The translations under genes and the position numbers were made by a program. Below are positions 45,284 through 58,583 of a DNA stretch of 64,000 nt, in pieces. The notes beneath the pieces are model-generated. The model did no database searches, had not been told where the DNA came from, and saw only the letters and a list, made by a program, of their open reading frames with translations. Source of the DNA: Vandiemenella viatica (lineage: Eukaryota; Arthropoda; Insecta; Orthoptera; Morabidae); assembly GCA_031002005.1 (NCBI GenBank), contig JARYHS010008074.1, positions 278,877,930 through 278,941,929 on the forward strand, in the 5' to 3' direction. The number at the start of each line of letters is the position of its first letter. Positions within the stretch are counted from its first letter, which is position 1.

Positions 45284-46290
45284 TATTAATATCATCAGGA
45301 AACGGTATCTTCACAAGTGGTCAGAATCGTGGACTTTGACACAAACAGTTAAAGGGAAGTTTACGCGTCAATACAAACCTCACATACCAACTAAAGTCTG
45401 GTTCGAAGATAACCATTTGGGCAAAAGATATAAAACATCTATAATTCGCATGCGACTCGGTCATGGCTGTTACCCAAAGCACCTCCACCAAATCGGTATA
45501 GCACAGACTCCCTTTTGCCCGGTGGATCACCAAGAATTAGCAGATCTCGACCACATCACTTTAGCGTGCACTCTATATCGGACTCAACAAAAGAAACTAT
45601 ACAATAGCCTTGTAAAGTTCAAAATCCCACTCCCAACTTCGATACGCATCCTGCTGAGAGGGGGAAGAAGTGACGTGTATGGGGCGCTGGCCACATACCT
45701 AAGAGAGGCTGACATCCATATCTAAAGACACCAAACATAACAAAATTAACAATCACATACAAGTTATGATCTTACAAATTTAGCACATTTCCTGCAATAC
45801 CACCACGGAATCGGTCGGAACTGCATCTTAGCTGACCTAAAAAATTACATTAAATTGTAAATTATCAAGGAACTCTCACTAATCAGTTTAGTTATATCAG
45901 GTGCAAGGCTAACCGGATATACCAAAGCCCAGTGAATCTTACCCTGCAAGGAAACATCACTGCTCCCCAAATGTGATTTTATTGTTATCGATATAATTGT
46001 CATCATTGTATTATTGTATCAATATACTTTATAAATATGTATTACTATTCACTGAATAATTGTATTACCCATTGTGAAATAAGATCCAGCTTCATATTAA
46101 TCGCTGGCATAAATGTAATCATGTAATCGCTGTATTAGTGTAATATTGAATAATTGTATAATTTAGTGTGAATTAAGAAATGAATACATGTTTGCTATAC
46201 GATAAGAATCACATGTTAAATTAATGTAAATGATAAAGCTGGCCGTATAGTCGATAGACAGAAGGCCATGAAAATAAATTAAAAAAAAAA
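45284..46290 (+). mobile_element. LINE 3' end (5' part lost in gap)
   Basis: The end of ORF2 followed by about 550 bases of 3'UTR and an A-rich tail (about 46275-46293). The 3' end GCTGGCCGTATAGTCGATAG, then GAAGGCCATG, resembles that of the LINE at 58584-60488 and of the SINE at 22735. The upstream part runs into the N gap. Confidence 0.8.
45285..45725 (+). CDS. LINE ORF2, C-terminal part
   Basis: An open frame of 146 codons from the gap to a stop at 45723-45725. It contains KVWFEDNHLGKRYKTSIIRM, RLGHGCYPKHLHQIG and a C-terminal zinc-binding-like pattern (CPVDHQ...DHITLAC), ending YLREADIHI. The same order of motifs occurs at the end of the ORF at 58586-59998. This is the region after the RNase H domain in I-type LINEs. 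No stops, so a fairly young copy. Confidence 0.82.
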   Translation: MNIIRKRYLHKWSESWTLTQTVKGKFTRQYKPHIPTKVWFEDNHLGKRYKTSIIRMRLGHGCYPKHLHQIGIAQTPFCPVDHQELADLDHITLACTLYRTQQKKLYNSLVKFKIPLPTSIRILLRGGRSDVYGALATYLREADIHI

Positions 46291-46294
46291 AAAC

Positions 46295-47110
46295 ATCTAC
46301 AAAAAATTCCCAGGGGCGCCAATTAAAGTGAAAACATCATTTGAATTACGTTATGATGAGAAAGATGCTTAAAAGTTCAAAGTTGGTGAATATGGAATGT
46401 TAGCTAGCTCAGCAAATATTCTCATGACCAGAGCAGAGAGTCTACTCACAGGGATCGCTTACGGGTTTGTAAGCCACGTCAAAAACCCATGGAACCAGTG
46501 ATCTTGCGTTGGTACATTACCGTTGTTGCAACTGCTTGAAGAATTGCGACACGCTGTGTCACAGTTAGATGCGGATCCACGGATAGCCCATCCGCGCCAG
46601 TGCATCAGTGTTGATGGCCTCTACGAGATAAGACACTCTTCTTCCGCCAACATCTGAGCCAGAAAGCGTCTATCTCCAACCATGGACGAACACCTAGTCG
46701 AGTGTGTCGGACCACACCCGGACAGTACGTCTGTACTCCAGCTCTTCTGAACAGCAAGTCCCTTCTGATGGCGTCCTTTTCTGCCGCCACGAAGAAGTCA
46801 GCTACCCTTTCCCAGCACATGGAAAAGAAGCCTTTCATCAACAAATGTGGACCATGTGGCTATACATGATTGGTGAAACGACGTAGTCCACAATCACGTG
46901 TGTCGCGGCGTTGCTATCATTCGCCGTTTGTTTTGCGCCCTCAGCGTAGAGCCGGGGTACATTGGCCTCGCCAGCTAACGGCATCTCCTCGCCTTCCACC
47001 GGTCGTTTCCATTGTGTACCGGGGCGTCAGGCTGCCGCCGGCGTTCAGCATTGTCCGCTTATTTGAATGTTCAAAACTGCCACTGAGTTCTAACATTTTC
47101 ACCATTTAAT
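46295..47110. other. Unexplained sequence with GC-rich part
   Basis: 46480-47075 is GC-richer than its surroundings. Short frames on both strands (60-79 codons) do not resemble known families and none spans the whole stretch. No tRNA boxes or terminal repeats recognised. Confidence 0.4.
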
Positions 47111-47219
47111 TCTTCCCTAACAGCAATCTTGCAATGAATTAAAATTATACAATAATAAATTTGGTCGTCCGGGCTTAATACCTAATTACCTACGCATTGA
47201 TTAGCCCTACACAACTTAT

Positions 47220-47960
47220 ATTTTTGAATAAAATAAATATTTGGATTTTTTGGTTAGAAATCTTCCCCCCCCCAAAAAAATACATATATGTGCCAACTTT
47301 CGTAAAGATTGATCAAATGATGTCCACTGTAGCTTTTTAAAAAGAAAATTGACAAAAATCAAGGGGTGGAAACGATGAGAGGGGTTCAGTTTTTGGAAAC
47401 CAAAAGTTGACATTATTTTTCTCTTTGTTTTTAGAGTAAAAGTGTGCTAAGTTCTATCTATATCGTATAAAAACTGTGGGTTTGTATAGACATTAAGCGG
47501 TTTAATGGGGTGATGGGGTGATTTTTGGATTTTTTGGTCAGAAACCTTCTTCTTGAAAAAATACATATAAGTGCCAACTTTCATGGTAATCGATCGAGCG
47601 GTGTCGACTGTTCTTTTATAAAGAACTTTGACAAAAATTAAGGGGGTGGAAGGAGGGAGAGGAGTTGAGCTTTGGCAGACTAAATGCTGACAGGATTTTT
47701 CTCGTTATTTTAAAGTATACAAGTGCAATGTTCAATCAAAATCAGATAAGAAATGTAGGTTTGTATAAAATTAAGGGGTGTAAAGGGGTAGAAGGGGTGG
47801 TTTCTCAATGCAATTCATATGGGTCCCCTTTGGAGGAATACCCTATCCACTAAAAAAAATTTCAATTATATCGGTTCAAAATTGGCAAAGATATCACTGA
47901 ATATACATAAAAAAAAAACACAGACGAATTGAGAACCTTCTCCTTGTTTTGAAGTCGGTT
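47220..47960 (+). repeat. Degenerate tandem repeat, about 300-bp unit
   Basis: The phrase TTTGGATTTTTTGGT-AGAAA recurs at about 47243 and 47526, each followed by ACATATA-GTGCCAACTTTC and TTTGACAAAAAT-A-GGGG. A partial third unit follows. The end, CACAGACGAATTGAGAACC then TTTTGAAGTCGGTTAA (about 47950-47960), is a phrase I associate with 3' ends of insect non-autonomous transposons. No coding capacity. Confidence 0.65.
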
Positions 47961-47964
47961 AAGA

Positions 47965-49286
47965 AAGAACAAAATAGGAAAAAACAAGGAATTAAACTAT
48001 AAAGTGACAGTGTTAGAAAGTAGTTTCGTAACATGTTTGGAGTAACAGTAATCTATATCATCAGCGTGATGTTCTTTTTTTTTTTTAAATAAATACTGGG
48101 GAATGAGATTTTTGCTGTTCACATAATGCAGATTTTTTACATTTAAATAATACTGAGAATGCAATTCTGAATAAGTTATTTAATCATTAGTGGTTTTAAA
48201 ATTTTTATATCATATAAACGGAAATGTTGATAGTAAAATGAAAGCCGGAACAACGTATTATAAAATATAATATAGAAACGTAATTTTCAATGCCTGCATG
48301 AGATATTTCTGATAATTTGTTTAACGAATTAAAGGGATTTATCAGTAAGTTATATCAAGCAGTATTAACGTTTATTTCGTATTTTCCGGTGTTACTAAAT
48401 ACATATAAAAGGCGAAAAATAGTGACTGGTATATTTTAACTTGAATGACCCTATATCGCTTATTCTTAAAGTCAAATAAGTCAAGTGGGATCCTGAAATG
48501 ACACTTATTTTGATATTTATTATTCTATAACATGTCGTTGCAGCTAGGGATAACTTTTACCCAGGGGTGAAGGCTTAGAAGAAGCAGGAAATTCACCCAA
48601 TACGATAACACTACAGCATGTGTTACATGCCGACATTTGTCTAATGCAGTCAGTGGAATTCAAATCATAAAAAAATAACGCTGTTTAAGAATGATGTTGA
48701 TTACTTTTTAAAATATTTGTCTTTTGGAGATTTAATTTTCTTAAGTTTAAGGCATATATTAGTCTTTTCTGTTACGATTCTTATGTTATAGTATTGGGTC
48801 TAAGGATACTGCAAATGACATAGTTGACATTATGTGTGCGCAATGGGGAAAGATTTTCAGTTTTCCTAGACCAAAAGTGATCAGAATCTGTCATCTACTG
48901 ATAAATTAAACAGAAAAAATATAATGTATAGTCGAAACACTACCAAGGTCTGAATCAAGGCCTCGTCCAAAAAATGCCAGCATGACTCTTCATTTTCGTT
49001 GAAGCTGAATAATTTTTTCCCGTATCACTGCAAATACATTTAAAACTTATATGAATCATAGTTTAGTAAGAAATGTAAAACATGGATGCCTGGTCATGCA
49101 ACGACTTTTACAAAAGGAGATGAAAACAAACTCAGGAGAAAATAATTTCAGCCGTTGATAGGCTCAAAAATTTTCTAAAACCATGAAATGCTCTTGTAAT
49201 TACGGGGTTAATGAGGTCATGCTTCTCTAGAATTCCCTAGTAAATGATCCGCTACTAATGGGCACGCCCAAATATAACGTGGTATA
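47965..49286. other. AT-rich left flank of duplication copy 2
   Basis: No recognisable gene or repeat. It has no counterpart in the window, because the corresponding side of copy 1 is occupied by the LINE at 1-2500. Confidence 0.5.
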
Positions 49287-49679
49287 AATTGAACTTGCTT
49301 ATGTAAAATAGTTTTCCTTTTTACGTTGATCAAAAATCAGAATTTCTTTATTTAATCGGCTTTGTAAAATAAGGACTTCCGAGAAAGGAATTTCGAGTGA
49401 GAATATTGTCTTTAATGTTTTAAACATTAACAGTCCTTAAATTCTGAAGATTATGGTGAAAAATGGCTGTAATTTATTATATTTCAGCTACTACGAGTAT
49501 AAGCTGAATTATGCCATTAGTGGGTTACAACACAGTAGTTTAATCCAGATTACAGAAACAAAATTTAAAATTCTTTACCACTGCGTAACAGCTACGGTTG
49601 CTGGAAGTGGAGGGAAAAGCATCTCTAAAGTTCTCAGAAAATTTTCTGGAATTTATAAACAAGCTATTCTGCATTAAAG

Positions 49680-49990
49680 CCTTGTTTATTAACGTACTTG
49701 GGGAAAATTGCCGCATTTAGGGGCGAGAATTAGCGGCATTTACGGCCGGTCCTGTCCGCGTATCGCAATTACTATTCATTTAGCTGTGGGAAGGCGCCGT
49801 GCCTTAATCGCATTACTCAGCGAGAGCCCGACCGCCCACTCACAGTGCCAGATAAGCGAGATTCTTTGCGCCTGGCGGCAGGCAGGCCGCGCAGGGACCA
49901 TCTCCTAATTACTGCGATCAGCACGCGGAACAGATGGCCTCGCCGTCCCGCCGGGACTCTCGCTATTGCCTTTAGTGCAGTATTAGTTTC
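49680..49990. other. GC-rich island, copy 2
   Basis: Counterpart of 2890-3200, with few single-base differences. Non-coding by eye. Confidence 0.4.
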
Positions 49991-50109
49991 AACTCCATTC
50001 TCACACATGCACGCCGAAATGTATACGATTTTGAATCGACACAAATTCCTATACAATCTTTTCATACAAAATTGTAACAAATCAAAAATTCTGAAAGACA
50101 GGTAAATGT

Positions 50110-53100
50110 ATCGCAGCCGATCGTGTTGGTTAATAAATACACCTGAAATGACAAACAGTTTAGATAAGACGACGAAGGAGATTTAGTTGATGATTGTAAC
50201 TGTAATAACATCCGCAGTCAGGAACCTTAACCATTGAGCCTCAAGTCTGCGCATTTATGCTTGTAAAACCTACGCACCGGGAGGATAAATTATTAAGTGC
50301 TGCATTTTGTACTAAGTAACTTAAAATAACCTAAGCTGTTCTGAGCATGGGTAAATACTGTCATATAGTGCCAGTGCGTTATCGCTCTCCCACCACGTTA
50401 GGTAATCTTTCCTGTAATTTAACATTGTTTATACTTGATGTAATTATTTACTTTATTCATTATTATAAGTGAATTCCGTTTCCACTAATTAAATATCCAG
50501 ATTTGACTGTCCATAACTGACTGATCGTTTTGTTGGTTAATGGTCGATAGTTTGAACATTTATCAACGCGCAGACTGTTATTATCGATTACTATAGTTTC
50601 ATTTCCTTTTGTTTACATTAAACCATTAAATTAGTGTCGAGAAAACTAGTGACTGTTAACCAAAGTGTAAGTAATTTCTCCACGTATACCCTATAGTAAC
50701 ATATTTTCAAATATAATCCTTTTCGTGAACATGTGTATCTTGACTTCATACAGTAATACGGCTATGTGCTCGTAGTAGTGTTGATTAATGATTTCAACAT
50801 TCCAATACGACGTATAAGATTCGGCGATATCAGCAAGCTATGGCACCTTATGGTTGTGTGAGGAGTAATTTCTTCAAACGGTCAGTCGTTTGTATCATTA
50901 TATGCCCATGTATAGTATAGTTGATTGGGGATTTATTGATTAAATCTGTTTCCAATCATTCACAAATTTTATTCTGAAATTTGAACCCGATTACAAATTT
51001 ATAAAGTGATTTACAACCGAAGTGAATCCAGTGTATACTAATGTTTATCGTGGTTATGGATTTTGGGGTAAATTACTAGCGTTAAGATAGGTAATTTGCG
51101 TTTTGAGTCGAGCAAATCGGAATAAGGTTTCGCTTGTATCTCTGGGTAACTTGGCCTTTCTTCCAAGGTTGAGCCTAGCGTTGCATTTTCCCGTGGGAAC
51201 ATGGATCCAGCCTATGAGCATGAAGGAAGCAGGCGCCGTGCATGTACTGCCCATGTGAGAGCTGGGTGATGCCTAGCCAATAGCAAACGTCCGTTACCAA
51301 CCTCCTGGTCCAGGAAAGCCGGTGCTCAGAAAACAACCACTACCATTTTGGATCGAACTGTTTTTCACTGTCGAAATATCTCCGACCTGTGTGACCATTT
51401 GATTTCGCCTAAGAGTGTATCCATTCTGTAATGAATGCCTTCAGTCAGTTTTACAATGGATTCACTTAACCATATCTAATGAGATCATTCCATTATTGTA
51501 TTAAGTTATAGCTAAGTCTCTGCGCTCTTTTCTGACTAGATCCTTACATAAATCAACCTGAAACATTTTCAACCACAAACTGCAGTAAGAGTACTAGAAC
51601 GGACCTGCTCTCGGGTAGGTGTCTTATTTAGCTCTGCCAATCACGCAACAACGTATTGTTTTGTAAAGAACGTGAAAAATATTCTCGAACTGAAAAAATC
51701 ATGAATAATCTAACAGGCCATTTATTGGCGTGATTTAAACATGCACTTTGATTTAACCTATAGTTTACAAATAGTTTGCAAAATAGAGTACTTAAGCCAT
51801 CACAAATTCTTTAACTATTTAGTTTTAATTTACGGAACACACTTTCATAGTCAACAGAATCAAAGGATCAAGACATGTTAAACGAAAATCGAAGAAATTG
51901 TTTATGTTCTCCGGTTAATTATCATGAACCTTAATGTTAAAATACTTTACTATGTTCTGATCACTGTTACAAGAATTAATTAACATTTTTTAATGTAGCT
52001 TTATACTAGTTCTGTTCTCCTACATTCAGAGTAAAATAATGCTTATTTGCAATAAATACTGTCATAAACAGAAATGATTGTTTTGATACAGCTACCTGTA
52101 TCATTGAAATTTAACGTTACGTTTATTAACAAAATTTAAATGAATTTTATTTTAAATACTGCCATAGAATATCTCCGTATTTTATTTATTCAAATGTATG
52201 AGTTTAAAATAGTGGAAACAAACTCGACATTAATGTTATTTTGTTCATAGCATCAAAACACGATTTTAGAAAATTATTTGTAAGCAGAGGGAAAAAATAT
52301 GTAAATGCGACTTTTTTAAAATCACACAATGTCAGTGAAAGGACGCGATATAGCCTGTTACTTTTTTATTTTAATTAGCAAAGCAAACGTTCCGTTCACA
52401 ATGGTACGGGGCAGGTTGGTTATTCCGCTATGTCCGTGTAACGCTTGTAGCTCTGAATCGCACTGCCAATTTTCACATAGGAAAGATACACACAGAGTTA
52501 ATTAATTCATTGCAGAAATTGGTGTTAATTACATTTCCACGTATTTTTTGAGCCTCCAGTTTCTGTGGCAATTAAAATCGTTTCATAAATTCCTCTCTGT
52601 GAAACAGTTTTATGTTTTTAATTTTGCTATTTGTTTTGGGAAAATTAATGTAAAACAAATTTCCGGTTAGCAAAAAAAAACCATTTGTTCCCACGACGAG
52701 GGAGCAAACGTATTATAACGCAAACGTATAAGGCTCTTAGTTTATTTAAGAATTGCTGGCGAAATTATGTTCACAGGGGTGCAGGATCAGAAAGGATGAG
52801 ATGTTTCACTGTTTCACTGTTTCATGTTTGGTTGTCACCATGTTTTTCTTCTACTTTCCTCGTCATTAACAGACCTGGAATTTTTTTGTTGTTGAAGCTT
52901 TCGATAATAAACAAGCTGCAGGGCATAATTAAATTTTATTTATGCGCTACACACGCATATACATGATATAACAATTTAGAACAATTATATTCTCTACTGA
53001 GTTACGATGTTTGTTCTGTTTAGAAATATTAAGAAGCCACTAGATTGTATACAGCACCTCAATTAAGGCAGGGCTATTGTGTTATAGAATGAAGCTATCA

Positions 53101-54040
53101 TCAGAACAATTAATTTCTTCTTTTGACCTTTTTAAGTCATACGAATTAATCACATCTTTATATTTGCGATGTTTTTACTGAAACCCGTACTAATGGCAAC
53201 CATTTATTTGGATTATGTCAGTATTCCTTGGTATATCATTATTCCCAAGTTGCTTCACAAGATTTTATTCATAGTTGCTTGCCATCCATTTTACTTCTTT
53301 AACTATTCCTTTATTTCACTTCACGAATAATTTTCACGTGCTTTATAAAACAATACACAGGCTTCTCTTCGGTTACAAATCACGTTATAAATTTTAATCC
53401 ATTACATGCATAATCTGGTTCAAGTTGCAGGTTAAAATTTACGAATGACTGGAAACAGGTTTAACGCAATGAATTCGCGGCAAATTATCTGTATAGGGGC
53501 CTACGAAGATGCGAATGATTGGCTGTTTGAGGAGATGACTTACTACACATCCATTAGGTGTCTAGCTTGCGGATTACATCGGATTTTATAGATCGAGTTG
53601 GAATGTCAGTATCACTAATCAGCATTAGTATGTGCACACAACCGTATAGTTGTTTGAAGTCACGATATATATGTTCATGGAAGCTAACGTTTGCAGAATA
53701 TATTAGTAATAAATTGTTTTGGACAGGCTGCACATAGAAACATTACTTACACTTTTAAAAACAAATTCATTGTTATAATTCATTAATTCTCTGAACAGAA
53801 GTTTAATGATTTAATGTAAACAAAATTAAATGAAATTATAGTAATGAATTAATAACCTTCTGCGAATTGATGAATGCTCGAACTAAATACCATCAACCAA
53901 CGAAATGATCAGTCAGTTATGGACACACCAAGAGAATATTGAATTGCGTTGTGGGTAATTAGTGAAAACTCAATGCATTACTAATAATGTAGAAAATAAA
54001 TAATTAGAGCTATCATAAACTAATGTAAACTAATATCAAA
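50110..54040. other. AT-rich intergenic sequence, copy 2
   Basis: Counterpart of 3320-7220. No gene seen. Near 50662-50715 it differs from copy 1 by a block replacement of some 50 bases. 51255-53285 is nearly identical to copy 1. Confidence 0.55.
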
Positions 54041-54045
54041 GCTTA

Positions 54046-54250
54046 CCAAACCTCGTGGGAGAGGGATTACGCTGTTGCCTCGCATTCGGGAGGGCGCTGG
54101 TTGGAAGCCCCGTCCGATCATCGAGATTTCGGTTTTCCGTGGTTTCCCGAAATAACTCCAGGATAATGGTGGGATGATTCCTTTAAAATTCCACTTCGAA
54201 TTTCTTCTCATTCCTTGCCCTCTACATCGAAGAGGCGTTAAGACATAAGC
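54046..54250 (+). mobile_element. tRNA-derived SINE (family A), copy 2 of 7225-7430
   Basis: Same insertion as in copy 1, with a B box equally damaged (GGTTGGAAGCC). It was therefore present before the two copies diverged. Confidence 0.75.
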
Positions 54251-54569
54251 ATATAACAGAGATGAATAATTTCAGTATGTGTTGTTTTGTAGACAAGGAA
54301 TAAGACGTTGTGCATGTATAGGTGAATATTTCAAGACTTTTTTGTTAATAATAATAATAATAATTTCGGATCACATTATTGCCTGGGAAGTTCCAAACGA
54401 GTTAGGCATCCGATTGAAAGTTTCGGTTTGCCGCGCAAGTGCCTAACTAACCTAACCCGGTAATACTACCGGTCATAGGAAACCTACAGATTAATATGGA
54501 ATTCTAACCACGGAAGAGTTCTGGTGTATTTCACATATACAGTAATCGTAAGCGGTGCCAGAGATGAAC

Positions 54570-54795
54570 GTACCGAGCGTGGTGGGTGGGCGGTTAACGC
54601 TATGGCAGGGCATTCGGGAAGACGCCAGTTCCAGATGTGGATTTTCCATTGTTTCCCCAAATCACCCCAGGCGAATGCCGGGATGCTACCTTCAAAAAGC
54701 AAACGCCGAATATCTTCCAGTTCCTTGTCCCCAGTCCATTCCCGCCTCTAATGATCTCGACATCGGCGAGGCGTTAAGACACGAAAAAAAAGAGA
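54570..54795 (+). mobile_element. tRNA-derived SINE (family A), copy 2 of 7755-7980
   Basis: The head is better preserved than in copy 1 (CGAGCGTGGTGGGTGGGCGG). The B box is lost in both. Confidence 0.8.
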
Positions 54796-54828
54796 GCTGA
54801 AGGTCTGGGTAAGACCCTTTGAAAAGCC

Positions 54829-54905
54829 CCGCCGAGACAGGATTCGAACTGGGAACCTTTCGATCTCCAATCAGACGCCTTAGGCACTGAGCGACCAGAG
54901 TGTTC
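54829..54905 (-). repeat. tRNA-like sequence, copy 2 of 8016-8096
   Basis: Identical by eye to copy 1. Not a functional tRNA, because the T-stem does not pair. Confidence 0.5.
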
Positions 54906-54929
54906 CAATCAGTTGCAAGTCATTCTTTA

Positions 54930-55180
54930 AGCTGTAGGGTTAACGAGGCTGTCACATGGATCTTATGCTAACAACCAGCTGGCACCATTTATTGCAAGCG
55001 CTGAACCTGCCCGGGTGCTGTCGTGCAGCGCGTTAAGGCTCGTGCTGTGCACAGCTGTCTCTGTCAAGGCAGAGGTTGCTGGACCACAGCCGCCTGCCCG
55101 CTGCAGCTTTAATTAATCTGTCGCATCCGGCTGGTCGCCTGCTAATGGACGGCTGCTTGGGAGCGGCGACAACAACTAGG
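54930..55180. other. GC-rich island, copy 2 of 8120-8370
   Basis: Same island with a short deletion at the left (around 54970) and very few substitutions. Confidence 0.4.
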
Positions 55181-55222
55181 TAAGCGTATCACATGGTAAC
55201 GGAAACACAGGAAAACTTACAA

Positions 55223-55410
55223 ATGACTGGTAAGCAAATAATTTTACTGCAACACAGTTACTTTTGATGATGTTTTAATTTACGCTGTGCGCGACGCGTT
55301 TCGAGAGAGGTGATTCTTATTTTCTGGGTTTGAAAATGAGAATCACTTCTCGAAACGTGTCACGCAAAAGTAACTGTGTTACAATAAAATTATTTGCTTA
55401 CCAGTCAATT
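55223..55410. repeat. Foldback element, more complete copy
   Basis: Arms starting GACTGGTAAGCAAATAATTT pair with the right end; the right arm here retains CGAAACGTGTCACGCAAAAG, which is lost in copy 1 (8419-8581). The left arm has about 24 unpaired extra bases (ATGATGTTTTAATTTACGCT). Confidence 0.78.
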
Positions 55411-55979
55411 GAAAACAGTTACAGGCTTTCATAAGTCCACTTATTATTGATAAAGTAAAATCTTACAAATCTCAGTGATTTAACGACCACCTTGAAAATG
55501 TTTTTATTCCTTTCGGTCTGCGTACAACAGATTTTTCTGCATACAGCATCTTCATTTCTAATGATATGTTTTTTCGTGTAGGATATGGCTATCACAATTC
55601 ACTAAATTTAATTTAATTAATTGTGATGATTTTCATGTTCAGAAGGCAATTTCTCTACGGACTCATGCTACAGTTAAGTAGACCAAACTAGAAATTCGTG
55701 CTGTGGCCCGATTTTTATTTATATCATACAATAAAATTGTAGAAAGGAGGAAACAGCAAAGTGAAAGGATGAAGAACTATTGGAAGTCAAGAGAAGAAAG
55801 ATCAAAATGAATGCACGGGATTGCTTTTCGTGGTCCTTAGGTGGTCGATATTGAATAGAAGAAGAAAATTGTAGAAAAATTGTACCTGAACATGAAATTT
55901 TCTTAAAAAAGGGTAATTAAAATATACGCTACTAATGATAGAGACTCCATAACGGTAAAATTTGGAATTTTTGTTTTTT

Positions 55980-56218
55980 ATCGAGCGTGGTGGTGTAACG
56001 GTTAGCGTTCTCACCTCGCAATCTGGAGGACGCCGGTTCGAATCCCCGTCCGGGCATCCAGATTTGGGTTTTCCATGGTTTCCCAAATCACTCCAGGCAA
56101 ATGCAGGGATGCTTCCTTCCAAAGGTCATGGTCGAATTCTTTCCCATTCCTTGCCCCAATCCTTTCCCGTCTCTAAAGACCTCGCTGTTAAGAGACGTTA
56201 TGAAGTAAAAAAAAAAAA
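55980..56218 (+). mobile_element. tRNA-derived SINE (family A), copy 2 of 9152-9386
   Basis: The best preserved family A copy in the window: CGAGCGTGGTGGTGTAACGG as A-box region, perfect B box GGTTCGAATCC, complete body with the GATTTGGG/CCCAAATC pair, and an A tail at about 56206-56219. Confidence 0.9.
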
Positions 56219-58029
56219 ATTGTTTTGTCTGTCTATTTGCATTTCTGTCTGTCTGTTCGCGGATCACGGTAAAATCATGGAAAGATTTTAGCGGAACTTT
56301 GTTTAGTGACAGGTAATGTTATCAGTTAACATGTTGCCTACTTTTTATCCATATCAGTGACATAATGATGCAGAGGCCAAAACCACAAATTTTCTAATCT
56401 TTGTCTGTGTGTACGCCCGTCACATAAAAACGAATGATTGGATTTCAGTGAACTTGCGCATAATGATAATTCATGCATAAATTAACATTTATCCTTGATA
56501 TGGAGACCAAAATCTTAAATTGCGCATTATTGGATCTTCGGGAAATGAAATTGCAAAGCAGTGTTACCGCAAAGTGAAATCGGGAGTTCTATCCTGGTGC
56601 TGCGAAGGTGTTTGAACGTTTTTCGTACCAAGCATTTCTAAATTTGTACATATGTCAGAAAAGTGCCAAAATTTGCTGCAAGACTATGTTGAAAATAGGT
56701 ACTGGTATGTAGTTTTCATTATATATATGTTAAACTTTTTGACATATGGCCACGTGAAATTATAATTTTTATTGCCCCTCGTGTATCTGTAACTTCTTTA
56801 TTGCTGAAGAATATGCTGATTGTGTTGAATTGTTAAGAATACATGTCAGTAGTCATCAGGTTTCTCCATGGTTCGGTAACAGGCTGGTATAACCAACGTG
56901 TTTTGATATAATTCTATCATGAACGATTTCTCATCTAGATTTGGACGTGGTCTCATCTTGTGATAGCGTGTACCAGTTTATTTTGTAGACATATTTTGAT
57001 GATGAAACAAAGATTTATTCAGTTTTAAATGCTGCGTCTTGCGAAATCTTCGGTAATATTGTCTGTTGTGTGCACAAATTATAAAGATTTAATAAAAGAG
57101 GAAGTAATATTTATCGACTTTAACTTTTCATGATTAAACGTAACGTTGCAGGCAGTACTTATGTTATTTTATATCAACTGACGACAGGAAAAGTATTAAA
57201 ATTTCTAATAAAAACTGGTATCTTGTACATAAGAGCGAAGATTCTCTCGGCGTTGAGGATTTATGACATGCTCTCGGGTAACTTGTAGTTTCACTTCCCT
57301 ATATGTGATGAGAATACAACCAGCCAGCTGGACAAGTGCCCGGAGGGTCGAAATCAGCACTAGTGGCAGGCTCAATTAAAACAATTACTGCTCTAACAAG
57401 AAATGTTTAAAATTTGGAATTAAGTTTTTTAAAACATATTTCGTATTATGTATTTATGTCAGTTAAATAGATATGATGCGAAATGATAACTTTCGTAGTA
57501 GTCCGGCAACTGGAAATCATAGTTCAGTTACAGAGATCAATTGCGAAAGAAGTAGCTGTGGAAAATTGAGTTTTCAGTGGTGAAAAAACAAAATGATTAC
57601 GTCTGGCTTCGTAATCTTATAAGCTGAAGTACGCAAGCATTTTCAGGATAATCGATTACTATCTTAGTATCATGATACAGAAAAATTCATATCCACATTT
57701 AAAGGAGTAATGGTCTTGTGGAGAAAGAGCTTCATATTTCTCGCCACCAGTTTGGTCTAAGGGTTTTATTTTTAACTTATGGATTCAACATATCTAATTG
57801 TAGTTTTACTAACTGGAATTTTTTTGTTGGTTTTTATGCACAAAAAAAAAAATTAGAAAGAAGTTGGTGTGTATGTTGAGGAAGTACTCCAGGATCACTC
57901 AGATCTCTGTGATATATCATTATCATATTATCACTGTGTCAGTTACGTTATTTGCTGCACATCCATATACAATAGTGAGCAGTTTGGATCAGGTTAATAC
58001 ACGAAGCCTTCGATCAACATAACTTTCAT

Positions 58030-58245
58030 TTTTTATACGCCCACTAGAGGCGGGATGGAACTGGGGACAAGGAAAGGGAAGGAATTCGGCCATGGCCTTT
58101 TAAGGGATGCATCCTGGCATTGGCATGGAGTGATTTCGGGAAACCATGGAAAACCCAAATCTGGATGGCCGGACAGGGAATCGAACCGGCGTCCTCCGGA
58201 ATGCGAGACAAAGCGCTAACCGCTCCTCCACCACGCTCGGTTTTT
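58030..58245 (-). mobile_element. tRNA-derived SINE (family A), copy 2 of 11575-11795
   Basis: Minus strand, same insertion as in copy 1. The A-box side is better preserved (CGAGCGTGGTGGAGGAGCGG) and the B box has one change (GGTTCGATTCC). Confidence 0.83.
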
Positions 58246-58583
58246 GGTCTAAAGTTGTGTTGTAAAATTGATTTCGTATCGGATATACTTCCAGGTATTC
58301 TCTTGATACCAGCTTAATAGGGAAAGATGGTGTATTCTGACGTTCAGCTTTTAGGAAAAAAAAAACCTTTATTTCATAATGATCTGAACCCACGTATGGG
58401 AGTATGTAGTTGTCTGCTGTACCAACTGGGCATCGGAATCTGTGTAGTGATTCCTTTGCTGCGTTATTAGGACGTCATATTTTGTAAAAAAAGCATTAAT
58501 TGCTTCTGTCGATAATGTTTAGCAGTACAAACTATTGAAAACTGTTGAATTTGCGTGTAGATTGTAATTCTCAAAATATAGCA

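Noticed and set aside
44235..45725. A 496-codon frame on the plus strand, and long frames on both strands around 44244-45339
   Set aside because: Most of each is the 1000-N gap; only 45285-45725 is real coding sequence (LINE ORF2 end).
46605..46886. Short frames on both strands in a GC-rich stretch
   Set aside because: They overlap on opposite strands, end quickly and resemble no known protein.
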